The translations under genes and the position numbers were made by a program. This document shows positions 51,182-64,000 of a stretch of 64,000 bases of DNA, piece after piece. The first letter of the stretch is position 1. The number at the start of each line of letters is the position of its first letter. The DNA comes from Pseudomonas chlororaphis. Its GTDB lineage: Bacteria; Pseudomonadota; Gammaproteobacteria; Pseudomonadales; Pseudomonadaceae. The notes under the pieces were generated by a model. The model made no database searches. It was not told the origin of the DNA and saw only the letters and a list, made by a program, of their open reading frames with translations. Location: positions 55,579 to 119,578 of the forward strand of contig NZ_MSCT01000012.1 of assembly GCF_001921865.1 (NCBI RefSeq). The letters run 5' to 3'.

Positions 51182-52062
51182 GCCTCGAGCGCCTCGCCGG
51201 CCTGGGCCAGCGCCAGGTAATAGATGTCTTCCAGGCGCGGGGCGTGGGCGCGAAAACGCGGGTCGGCGGGTCGCTCGCCGTGCACGATCACCCGGCTGCC
51301 CTCAGGGCTGGCGGCCACATGCAACGCCGCCGGCAGGCTTTCGCCGCGGCCGAAGGAGGCTTCCCACAGGCGCCCCTGCTCGGCCTCGAGCAACTGCGCC
51401 GGGCTGCCTTCGACGATGATCCGCCCGCCGGCCAACACCGCGAGGCGGCTGCACAGGTTCTCGACGTCTTCGACGATATGGGTCGACAGCAGCACGATCG
51501 ATTCCGCGGCCACGTCCGCCAGGACCCGATGGAAACGGTTGCGCTCCGCCGGGTCCAGGCCCGCCGTCGGTTCGTCGACAATCAGCAGCCGCGGCGAACC
51601 CACCAGCGCCATGGCGATGCCGAAGCGACGCAGCATGCCGCCCGAATAGGTGGCCAGCGCCCGGTGCGCGGCCTCCTGCAGATTGACCTTGGCCAGCAGG
51701 CCTTCAACTTCCTCGCGCCGCTGGCGGCCATCGGTGCGCCCCTTGAGCCAGGCGAAACGGTCGAGCAAGTCACGGGCGCTGACGCCCGGATAGGCGCCCA
51801 GCTGTTGGGGCAAGTAGCCCAAGCGCCGGCGCAGGTGATCGGAATCGCCAAGCACATCCACACCGTCCAGGTGAATGCTGCCGGCGTCGGGCTGCTGCAG
51901 GGTGGCCAGGGTCCGCATCAGGCTGCTTTTGCCGGCGCCGTTGGGGCCCAGCAACCCGTACATCCCCGGGCCGACGCTCAGGTCCACGCCACGCAGCGCT
52001 TCGACGCCATTGTTGTAGCGCTTGCGCAGGCCGCGCACTTGCAAACCCGAATCGACTGACAT
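51178..52062 (-). CDS. ABC transporter ATP-binding protein
   Basis: A 294-residue ATPase of the ABC-2/NatA type. Walker A GPNGAGKSS (about residue 42), signature YSGGMLRRFGIAMAL, Walker B LLIVDEPTAGLDP and switch His LLSTHIVEDVE. The start ATG 52062 (MSVDSGLQV) has GGAG 6 nt upstream; an in-frame ATG at 52074 is less well placed. Couples to the permease encoded immediately downstream and is divergent from the synthetase genes. Confidence 0.9.
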   Translation of the reverse strand: MSVDSGLQVRGLRKRYNNGVEALRGVDLSVGPGMYGLLGPNGAGKSSLMRTLATLQQPDAGSIHLDGVDVLGDSDHLRRRLGYLPQQLGAYPGVSARDLLDRFAWLKGRTDGRQRREEVEGLLAKVNLQEAAHRALATYSGGMLRRFGIAMALVGSPRLLIVDEPTAGLDPAERNRFHRVLADVAAESIVLLSTHIVEDVENLCSRLAVLAGGRIIVEGSPAQLLEAEQGRLWEASFGRGESLPAALHVAASPEGSRVIVHGERPADPRFRAHAPRLEDIYYLALAQAGEALEA

Positions 52063-52327
52063 CGGTAACTCCATGGACAGCGCGCCGCTACCGGATCCCG
52101 ATCGAGCAAGACCGGGTCTGCCGCAGGGCGCTTATTGGCGGGAAACACCTGCCCGCAAAGGGGCAGCCAGGGACGGTAGTCAAGGCCGCGGGGCGGGCTC
52201 TACCCGATTCAAGTCATTTTCCAACCGTATCGCGCAGCCAACCGCGCAAGCCTCCAGCAACCGCGCCGGCCAACCCCGGGAGCGGCCAACGGATGCGGGG
52301 CGAAATCGACTCGATGCGGGTAGTCCT

Positions 52328-52346
52328 GGCAATGAGAATGACTAGC
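52328..52346 (+). promoter_or_regulatory. Probable Fur box in the ABC operon/NRPS divergent promoter
   Basis: GGCAATGAGAATGACTAGC matches the Fur consensus at 12 of 19 positions by eye, with the repeated AATGA hexamer-like units. It lies 82 bp upstream of the first synthetase gene. The rest of this 365-bp gap (52063-52427) contains no gene that I can support and must hold both divergent promoters. Confidence 0.55.
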
Positions 52347-52427
52347 ATCTTCTTCCGCGCATTCGCTTGTTTCCCAACGCCTGGGCCAACCCCGGCCCGG
52401 AGCCCAGCTATGAGAAGACGTTGAGCC

Positions 52428-55400
52428 ATGGCCACACCCAGCATCTCAACCGCAACCCTGCTGCGTCAGTCGCTGTCCCAGGCCCTGGGCCTGCCGGCGG
52501 AGCAGATTCCCCTCGACGCCAACCTGATCGAGTGGGGCCTGGATTCGGTCACGCTGATCCGCCTGGTCGGCCAATGGCGTCGCCAGGGCCTGGCCGCGCG
52601 CTTTGCCGAACTGGTGGCGGACCCGCGCCTGGTGGCCTGGCTGGAGCGGCTCGACACCGCGCGCCCCACCCCGGCCATGCCCGCCCACGCCAAACATGAC
52701 GACCGGCAGCCCTTCGACCTGGCGCCGATGCAGCATGCGTACTGGGTCGGCCGCGCCCCCGGCCAGGAGCTGGGCGGCGTGGCGGCGCACTTCTATAACG
52801 AGTTCGACGGCCAGCACGTCGATCCACTGCGCCTGGAAGCCGCCGTCGGCCAATTGCTCGCCCGCCACGCCATGCTGCGCGCGCAGTTCCTGGCCGACGG
52901 CCGCCAGCGGATCCTCGACCAAAGCCCCTGGACCGGCCTCAAGGTGCATGACCTGCGCGCAGCCAGCGCCGAACAGGCCGGCCAGCGCCTGGAACAGCTG
53001 CGCGCCAGCCTGTCCCACCGGCAACTGGCCGTGGAGCAAGGCCAGGTGCTGGATATCCAGCTGTCGCTGCTGCCCGACGCCCTGCGCCCGGGCGGCACCC
53101 GCCTGCACCTGAACCTCGACATGCTCGCGGCCGATGCCCTGAGCCTGCGCACCCTGCTGGGGGACCTTTTGCACCTGTACCAGCAACGGCCCCTGGCCCC
53201 ACTGGACTACAGCTTCGCGCGCTACCTGGCCGAGCAACGCCAGGAACAAGCCAGCGACGAACACCAGGCGCGCCAGCGCGAGGACCGCGAGTACTGGCTG
53301 CAACGCCTGGAACAACTGCCCGGCGCCGCGCGTCTGCCCGTCAACCTGCAGAACGGCGACGCCAGCCAGGTGCGCCGCCGCCATCACTGGTTGCCCCCGG
53401 CCGAACGCCAGGCCTTCGAGCGCCACGCCCGGGAACACGGGCTGACCCCGGCCATGGCCCTGGCGGCGGTGTTCTGCGAGGCCCTGGAGGCCTGGAGCGA
53501 CACGCCGGGCCTGCTGCTCAACCTGCCGCTGTTCAACCGCGCGCCACAGCATGCCGATGTCGACCGGCTGGTGGGCGACTTCACCTCGTCGATCCTGCTG
53601 GCCTGGGACGGCGCCGCCGGCGCGTTCGCCCAACGCGCCGCCGCCCTGCAACGGCGCTTTCACGAGGACGCCGGGCACAGCACGTTTTCCGGCCTGCAGG
53701 TGCTGCGCGAGCTGTCCCGGCAACGGGGCGAGCAGGTCCTGGCGCCGGTGGTGTACACCAGCGCCCTGGGCCTGGGCGAACTGTTCCCCGAAGGCGTGCA
53801 GGAGCACTTCGGCCAACCGGCGTGGATCATTTCCCAGGGCCCGCAGGTGTGGCTCGACGCCCAGGTCACCGAGTTGGACGGCGGCCTGCTGGTCAACCTG
53901 GACGCCCGCGAAGGCCTGTTCGCCGCCGGCGTGCTCGACGGCCTGTTCGCCGCCTACAGCGGCCTGTTGCAACGCCTGTGCTTCGACGCGCAGGCCTGGC
54001 GCCAGCCGGTCCCCGCGCTGATTCCCGCCGAGCAGCAAGCGGTTCGCCAGCGCTCCCAGGGCCAGCACGCCGCCCTGCCGGCGCAACGCCTGCACGACGC
54101 CTTCTTTGCCCAGGCGCGCCTAGCCCCCCAGGCCCCGGCGCTGCTGTTCGGCGATAACGGGGCGATCGGCTACGGCGAACTGGCCGAGCGCGCCTTGCAA
54201 CTGGCCGGCTACCTCGAAGCCCAGGGCGTCCAGCGCGGCGATGTGGTCGCCTTGCAGTTGCCCAAGGGGCCGGAGCAAGTGATCGCGGTCCTCGGGATCC
54301 TCGCCTGCAGCGCCACCTACCTGCCGATCGGCGCCGACCAGCCGCTGGCCCGCCGCGAGAAAATCTGCGCCTCGGCCGGCGCCCGGCTGTTGCTCGACGC
54401 GCTGCCACCGGCCTACGCCGCCCTGCCCGGCCCACGTCCCGGCGAAATCGGCGACCTGGCCTACATCCTCTACACCTCAGGCTCGACCGGGGAACCCAAG
54501 GGCGTGGAAATCAGCCACCTGGCCGCGGCCAATACCCTGGAAGACCTGCAACGCCGGCTCAGGCTCGGCCCACGGGACCGGATCCTCGCGCTGTCGGCCC
54601 TGGAGTTCGATCTGTCGGTGTTCGACCTGTTCGCCGCCCTGTCCAGCGGCGCGGCGGTGATCTGCGTCGAACCCCAGGCCCAGCGCGACGCCGAACGCTG
54701 GCGCGAGCTGGCGCTGAACCACTGCGCCACGCTGCTCAACTGCGTGCCCGCGTTGCTGGACATGCTGCTGGCCTGCGCCCCGGCCGGCGCGCGCCTGCCC
54801 CTGCGTGCCGTGCTGCTGGGAGGCGACAAAGTGGCGCCGGACCTGGCCCCGCGGCTGTGGGCGCAAGCCCCAGACTGCCGCTTCATGGCCCTGGGCGGCG
54901 CCACCGAGACCGCCATTCACTCGACCCTCTTCGAGGTCTTGCCCGGGCAAGCGTTGCCCTGGCATTGCCTGCCCTACGGCAAGCCACTGGACAATGTCAG
55001 CCTGCGCATCGTCGACGGGCACGGGCACGACTGCCCGGACTGGGTCGCCGGCGAGCTGTGGATCGGCGGCGCCGGGGTGGCGCAGGGTTACCGCGGCGAC
55101 CCGCTGCGCAGCGCCGAACGCTTCGTCGAATACCAGGGCCAACGCTGGTACCGCACCGGCGACAGCGCGCGCTACCGGCCCGACGGCAACGTCGAATTCC
55201 TCGGCCGCAGCGACTTCCAGCTGAAGTTGCGCGGCTACCGCATCGAGGCCGGGGAAATCGAAAACGCCCTGCTGGCCTGGCCCGGCATCGAGCAGGCGGT
55301 GGTGCTGCTGGCCGGGCAACGGCTGGCCGCCATGCTGCGGGTGCCCAACGGCCCCGCCGAACCCGCGCCCTTCGACCCGCCGGGCCTGCGCCAGCACCTG

Positions 55401-58400
55401 GCCGAGCGCCTGCCGGCCTACATGATTCCCGAGCACCTGCTGGCCTGCGGGCAACTGCCGCTGACCGGCAACGGCAAGATCGACCGCAAGGCCCTGCACG
55501 CGCGTTTGCAAGCCCAGGGGCCGAGCGTGCGCCACGACCTGTCGCCGCCCCGCGGCGCCGTCGAGCAACGCGTGGCGCAGGCCTGGCAACAGTTGCTGGG
55601 CTGCGCCGAGGTGTGCCGGGAGCACAACTTCTTTTCCCTGGGCGGCGACTCCCTGAGCGCCACCCGCCTGGTGCGCCTGCTGGCCGAGCAAGGCGTGGGC
55701 GGCGCGCGGCTGGCCCAGGTGTTCAACCGGCCGCTGCTGGCGCAGTTCTGCGCCGACCTGTACCTGGCGAGCGAAGCGCTGGAACAGCCGGTCATCGTCG
55801 CCGACCCGGCGCACCGCCACGCGCCGTTCCCCATGACCGAGGTGCAGCAGGCCTATTGGCTGGGCCGCGATCCGAGCCTGGTCCTGGGCGGCGTCAGTTG
55901 CCATTTCTATCGCGAATACGAGGTGCAGGACCTGGACCTGCCACGCCTGCAGCGGGCGCTGGGCCGGCTGATCGAGCGCCACGACATGCTCCGCGCGGTC
56001 TTCGACGCGCAGGGCCGGGCGCGGATCCTGCCCCTGCAACAGGTGCCGGCGTTCGTCATCGGCCAGCGCCACACCAGCCTGGACGCCTTGCGCGAGGCCT
56101 GCGCGCATCGGGTGTTCGATCCGCAGCAATGGCCGCTGTTCGACGTCCAGGCGCTGACCCAGGGCCGGCAGACCCGGCTGGCGATCAGCCTGGACAACCT
56201 GATCCTCGACGCCCTGAGCATCCTGCGTTTCTACGCCGAACTCGACGCCCTGTACCGCGACCCGACGCTGGAATCGGCACCCTTGGCGTTGTCGTTTCGC
56301 GACTACCAACTCCAGGCCGCCCCGCCGCCCGCGGAGCTGCAAGCAGCGCAACGTTTCTGGCAGGAACGCCTGCCCGCGCTGCCGCCGCACCCGCAACTGC
56401 CCCTGGCCGCCGACCCGGCGAGCCTCGGGCAACCGCGCTTCGAGCGCCTGCAAGGGCGGATCGAGGCCCAGGCCTGGACCTCGATCCTGGCCCAGGCCCA
56501 GCAACACGGCCTGACCGCCTCGGCGGTGCTGCTCTGCGCGTTCGCCGAAACCCTCGGCCGCTGGAGCGCCCGGCCCGACCTGTGCCTGAACCTGACCCTG
56601 TTCGACCGCCGCCCCTTGCACCCGCAGATCGATCAAGTCATGGGCGACTTCACCTCGCTGACCCTGCTCGGCTATACGCCGCGCCCCGGCGAACGCTGGC
56701 TGGACCGCGCGCGGCGCACCCAGCAGACCCTGGGGGAAACCCTCGAACATCGCTGCCTGGGCTCGGTCAGCCTGCTGCGGCAACTGGCCCGCGAGCACGG
56801 CGCGCAGCAGGCGCAGATGCCGGTGGTCTTCACCAGCGCCCTGGGAGTGCCCGACGGCACCGCCGCCCCGCTCGACGGCCCTTTCGCCCTGCAAGTATTC
56901 GGCCTGACCCAGACCCCGCAGGTGTGGCTCGACCACCAGGTGGTGGAAGCCGAGGGCGGCATTGCCTTGAACTGGGACCGGGTGGTGGGGCTGTTCCCCG
57001 AGGGCATGGTCGAGGCCATGTTCGACGCCTACCTGCACAGCCTGCGCTGGCTGGCCGAACACCCGTGGGACAGCGCGCCGCCGGACCTCCTGCCCGAGGC
57101 CCAGGCCCGGCTGCGGGCGCGGCTGAATGCGCCGGGCCCGGCGGTCGCCGGCGATCCCGTCCTGCATCAGGGTTTCTTCGAGCAGGCCCGCCAGTTCCCG
57201 CAGCGCCACGCGCTGCTGTGGGGCGAACACGGCGCCCTGCGCTACGACGAACTGGCCGATGCCGCCCTGCGTATCGCCCGCAGCCTGGTGGAGGCCGGCG
57301 TGGAGCCGGGGGACCTGGTGGCCGTATCGCTGGCCAAGGGCGCGCAACAGATTGCCTGCGTGCTCGGCGTCCTGGCGGCCGGCGCGGCCTATTTGCCGGT
57401 GGGCGTCGACCAGCCCGGGCAACGCTGCCAACGCATCCTGCAACAGGCCGGGGTGGTGCTGATCCTCGCCGAACACGACCCGCAGTTGCCCGGGCTCAAG
57501 CACCTCAAGCCCGCCGCGGCCCAGGCCGGCCCGGCGCTGCCGGCGCCGCGCCCCGTCGCCGCGGACGCCCTGGCCTACGTGATCTATACCTCCGGTTCCA
57601 CCGGCCAGCCCAAAGGCGTGGAAATCACCCACCGCGCGGCCATGAACACCGTGGCCGAGATCAACCGCGCCTACGGCGTGCGCGCCAGCGATCGCGGCCT
57701 GGCCTTGTCGGCGCTGGATTTCGACCTGTCGGTGTACGACCTGTTCGGCCTGCTGTCGGCGGGCGCCGCGCTGGTGTTGATCGACGAGCAGCAGCGCCGC
57801 GACGCGCGGGCCTGGCTCCAGGCCCTGCTGCGGCATGGGGTGACCCTGTGGAACAGCGTCCCGGCCCTGCTGGCGATGCTGCTCGAAGCCAATGCCCATG
57901 ACCGCCAGCCGCTGCCCTTGCGGGTGGCGTTGCTGTCCGGCGACTGGATCGGCCTCGACCTGCCGCAGCGTCTGGCGCAGCAGGCCCCGGGCTGCCGCTT
58001 CATCGCCCTGGGCGGCGCCACGGAAGCGGCCATCTGGTCCAACCACTTCGAGGTCAAGCAAGCGTTGCCGGGCTGGCGCTCGATCCCCTACGGCCTGCCC
58101 CTGCACAACCAGGCCTACCGGGTGGTCGACGCCCTGGGCCGGGACTGCCCGGATTGGGTCACCGGCGAGCTGTGGATCGGCGGCGCGGGGGTCGCCCTGG
58201 GGTACCGGCACGCGCCGCAACTGAGCGCCGAACGCTTCGTCGACGGCTGGTACCGCACCGGCGACCTGGGCCGCTACCGCCCCGACGGCCTGCTGGAATT
58301 CCTCGGCCGGCTCGACAGCCAGGTGAAGGTCGGCGGCCATCGCATCGAGCTGGGCGAGATCGAAGCCGCCCTGGCCCGTCACCCCGAGGTGAGCACGGCC

Positions 58401-58886
58401 GTGGCGCTGGTGACCGCGCAAGGCCGGCTGCTGGCCGCCGTCACGGGCAGCGCCGCGCCGGAGCAGTTGGCGCAGCACCTTGAACACTGCCTGCCGGCCT
58501 ATATGCGCCCGGAACGGATCCTGCCCCTGGAGCACTGGCCCCTGAGCAGCAACGGCAAGGTCGACCGCCGGGCGCTGCTGGCCACGCTGGAGTCGGCCAG
58601 CCGGCCGGCGAGCCCGGTGGACGAACAGCCCTTGAGCGCCAACGAGCAGTTGGTCGCCACGCTGTGGCAGCAACTGCTCGGGGTGCCCCGGGTCTCGCGC
58701 CAAGACAACTTTTTCCGCCTGGGCGGCGACAGCCTGCTGGCCACGCGGTTCCTCGAAATGCTGCGCGCCCGCCTCGGCCTGGCCCTGCCCATGGGCCAGT
58801 TGTTCGGCGCCGCCAGCCTGGCGGAAGTGGCGCAGACCCTCGACCGCCAACCCGCCCCAGACACTGTTGAAGAGGGCGTCATCTGA
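52428..58886 (+). CDS. NRPS for a pyochelin/yersiniabactin-type siderophore: ArCP-Cy-A-PCP-Cy-A-PCP
   Basis: 2152 residues. The N-terminal carrier (1-80, site EWGLDSVTLI) resembles an aryl carrier. Cy1 (about 90-520) has FDLAPMQHAYWVG and the DxxxxD of LDMLAADALS. A1 (about 545-1030) has ILYTSGSTGEPKG and ends at LPLTGNGKIDRKAL. PCP1 (about 1067) is SLGGDSLSA. Cy2 (about 1129-1560) has the DxxxxD of LDNLILDALS. A2 (about 1575-2050) has VIYTSGSTGQPKG. PCP2 (about 2097) is RLGGDSLLA. By-eye pockets: A1 D-L-F-N-L-G-L-I-H, A2 D-L-Y-N-L-S-L-I-W (cysteine type). Unlike PchE and HMWP2, no epimerase/methyltransferase is inserted in either A domain, and both modules have their own A domain. It assembles an aryl cap with two heterocycles. 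39 bp upstream of the second synthetase. Confidence 0.92.
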   Translation: MATPSISTATLLRQSLSQALGLPAEQIPLDANLIEWGLDSVTLIRLVGQWRRQGLAARFAELVADPRLVAWLERLDTARPTPAMPAHAKHDDRQPFDLAPMQHAYWVGRAPGQELGGVAAHFYNEFDGQHVDPLRLEAAVGQLLARHAMLRAQFLADGRQRILDQSPWTGLKVHDLRAASAEQAGQRLEQLRASLSHRQLAVEQGQVLDIQLSLLPDALRPGGTRLHLNLDMLAADALSLRTLLGDLLHLYQQRPLAPLDYSFARYLAEQRQEQASDEHQARQREDREYWLQRLEQLPGAARLPVNLQNGDASQVRRRHHWLPPAERQAFERHAREHGLTPAMALAAVFCEALEAWSDTPGLLLNLPLFNRAPQHADVDRLVGDFTSSILLAWDGAAGAFAQRAAALQRRFHEDAGHSTFSGLQVLRELSRQRGEQVLAPVVYTSALGLGELFPEGVQEHFGQPAWIISQGPQVWLDAQVTELDGGLLVNLDAREGLFAAGVLDGLFAAYSGLLQRLCFDAQAWRQPVPALIPAEQQAVRQRSQGQHAALPAQRLHDAFFAQARLAPQAPALLFGDNGAIGYGELAERALQLAGYLEAQGVQRGDVVALQLPKGPEQVIAVLGILACSATYLPIGADQPLARREKICASAGARLLLDALPPAYAALPGPRPGEIGDLAYILYTSGSTGEPKGVEISHLAAANTLEDLQRRLRLGPRDRILALSALEFDLSVFDLFAALSSGAAVICVEPQAQRDAERWRELALNHCATLLNCVPALLDMLLACAPAGARLPLRAVLLGGDKVAPDLAPRLWAQAPDCRFMALGGATETAIHSTLFEVLPGQALPWHCLPYGKPLDNVSLRIVDGHGHDCPDWVAGELWIGGAGVAQGYRGDPLRSAERFVEYQGQRWYRTGDSARYRPDGNVEFLGRSDFQLKLRGYRIEAGEIENALLAWPGIEQAVVLLAGQRLAAMLRVPNGPAEPAPFDPPGLRQHLAERLPAYMIPEHLLACGQLPLTGNGKIDRKALHARLQAQGPSVRHDLSPPRGAVEQRVAQAWQQLLGCAEVCREHNFFSLGGDSLSATRLVRLLAEQGVGGARLAQVFNRPLLAQFCADLYLASEALEQPVIVADPAHRHAPFPMTEVQQAYWLGRDPSLVLGGVSCHFYREYEVQDLDLPRLQRALGRLIERHDMLRAVFDAQGRARILPLQQVPAFVIGQRHTSLDALREACAHRVFDPQQWPLFDVQALTQGRQTRLAISLDNLILDALSILRFYAELDALYRDPTLESAPLALSFRDYQLQAAPPPAELQAAQRFWQERLPALPPHPQLPLAADPASLGQPRFERLQGRIEAQAWTSILAQAQQHGLTASAVLLCAFAETLGRWSARPDLCLNLTLFDRRPLHPQIDQVMGDFTSLTLLGYTPRPGERWLDRARRTQQTLGETLEHRCLGSVSLLRQLAREHGAQQAQMPVVFTSALGVPDGTAAPLDGPFALQVFGLTQTPQVWLDHQVVEAEGGIALNWDRVVGLFPEGMVEAMFDAYLHSLRWLAEHPWDSAPPDLLPEAQARLRARLNAPGPAVAGDPVLHQGFFEQARQFPQRHALLWGEHGALRYDELADAALRIARSLVEAGVEPGDLVAVSLAKGAQQIACVLGVLAAGAAYLPVGVDQPGQRCQRILQQAGVVLILAEHDPQLPGLKHLKPAAAQAGPALPAPRPVAADALAYVIYTSGSTGQPKGVEITHRAAMNTVAEINRAYGVRASDRGLALSALDFDLSVYDLFGLLSAGAALVLIDEQQRRDARAWLQALLRHGVTLWNSVPALLAMLLEANAHDRQPLPLRVALLSGDWIGLDLPQRLAQQAPGCRFIALGGATEAAIWSNHFEVKQALPGWRSIPYGLPLHNQAYRVVDALGRDCPDWVTGELWIGGAGVALGYRHAPQLSAERFVDGWYRTGDLGRYRPDGLLEFLGRLDSQVKVGGHRIELGEIEAALARHPEVSTAVALVTAQGRLLAAVTGSAAPEQLAQHLEHCLPAYMRPERILPLEHWPLSSNGKVDRRALLATLESASRPASPVDEQPLSANEQLVATLWQQLLGVPRVSRQDNFFRLGGDSLLATRFLEMLRARLGLALPMGQLFGAASLAEVAQTLDRQPAPDTVEEGVI

Positions 58887-58925
58887 CGCCCCGTCTCACC
58901 CCATTTTCCAGGAGCTGTCATCACC

Positions 58926-64000
<5,075 letters not shown>

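Noticed and set aside
54477..58850. Very long open frame (1457 codons) on the minus strand inside the first synthetase
   Set aside because: It is antisense to an NRPS with intact motifs. High GC with codon-position bias opens such frames; its protein shows only low-complexity Gln/Gly/His/Arg sequence.

Overview
The window is GC-rich chromosomal DNA of a fluorescent Pseudomonas. It most resembles the P. fluorescens complex, in particular the P. protegens/P. chlororaphis side. Four things support this: an AprA-Inh-AprDEF alkaline protease locus with a neighbouring subtilase autotransporter, a MexS/MexT pair whose MexT is very close to the P. aeruginosa protein, a DUF1652 protein, and the many 'tgtaggagcgagc'-type REP palindromes. 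The species call is an inference. I saw no rRNA, tRNA, CRISPR array, insertion sequence or prophage.

Left part (1-9 kb, all minus strand): the 5' part of a serine-protease autotransporter, then the type I secretion operon aprD-aprE-aprF, the protease inhibitor inh and the RTX metalloprotease aprA. The aprA ribosome-binding site lies inside a perfect RsmA/RsmE (Gac/Rsm) consensus.

9-24.8 kb is amine and amino-acid metabolism. It holds a DmpA/BapA-type aminopeptidase with an APC permease and a divergent LuxR regulator. Next come FeaR, a DUF3156 protein, an APC permease and a phenylacetaldehyde-dehydrogenase-like ALDH. A plus-strand set follows: class III aminotransferase, LuxR regulator, MoaF, a second aminotransferase, an SDR and an MFS transporter. 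FeaR, FeaB-like ALDH, MoaF and an SDR together suggest a monoamine-type catabolic region.

24.8-31.8 kb (minus): a stand-alone adenylation-carrier-thioester-reductase protein of visibly lower GC, then a small operon of AraC regulator (with a SnoaL-like N-terminus), FAD amine oxidoreductase, cupin and polyamine-type periplasmic binding protein. 32-40 kb is housekeeping or resistance: DUF1652, a UvrD-family helicase, pirin, phosphoglucomutase, and mexS/mexT with a candidate MexT box but without mexEF-oprN beside it. 40-42 kb holds a GH18 chitinase and an AA10 chitin monooxygenase, both without a Sec signal peptide, followed by a decayed membrane-protein gene.

42.5-64 kb is the most striking part: a siderophore-type locus of pyochelin/yersiniabactin flavour that does not match the known arrangements I can recall. 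It has a PchR/YbtA-type AraC regulator, a Fur box, two FyuA-like TonB receptors that are paralogues of each other, an ABC ATPase, and a 1033-residue ABC permease whose C-terminus is a decayed M1-peptidase-like domain. Two large synthetases follow. The first reads ArCP-Cy-A-PCP-Cy-A-PCP with no embedded epimerase. The second reads docking-Cy-A(MT)-PCP-TE with a cysteine in place of the thioesterase serine, and it runs off the window. By-eye specificity pockets predict Cys for the second and third A domains and something else, perhaps Thr, for the first. The product would be an aryl-capped molecule with three five-membered heterocycles. The aryl-activating and salicylate genes are not in the window and should lie downstream.
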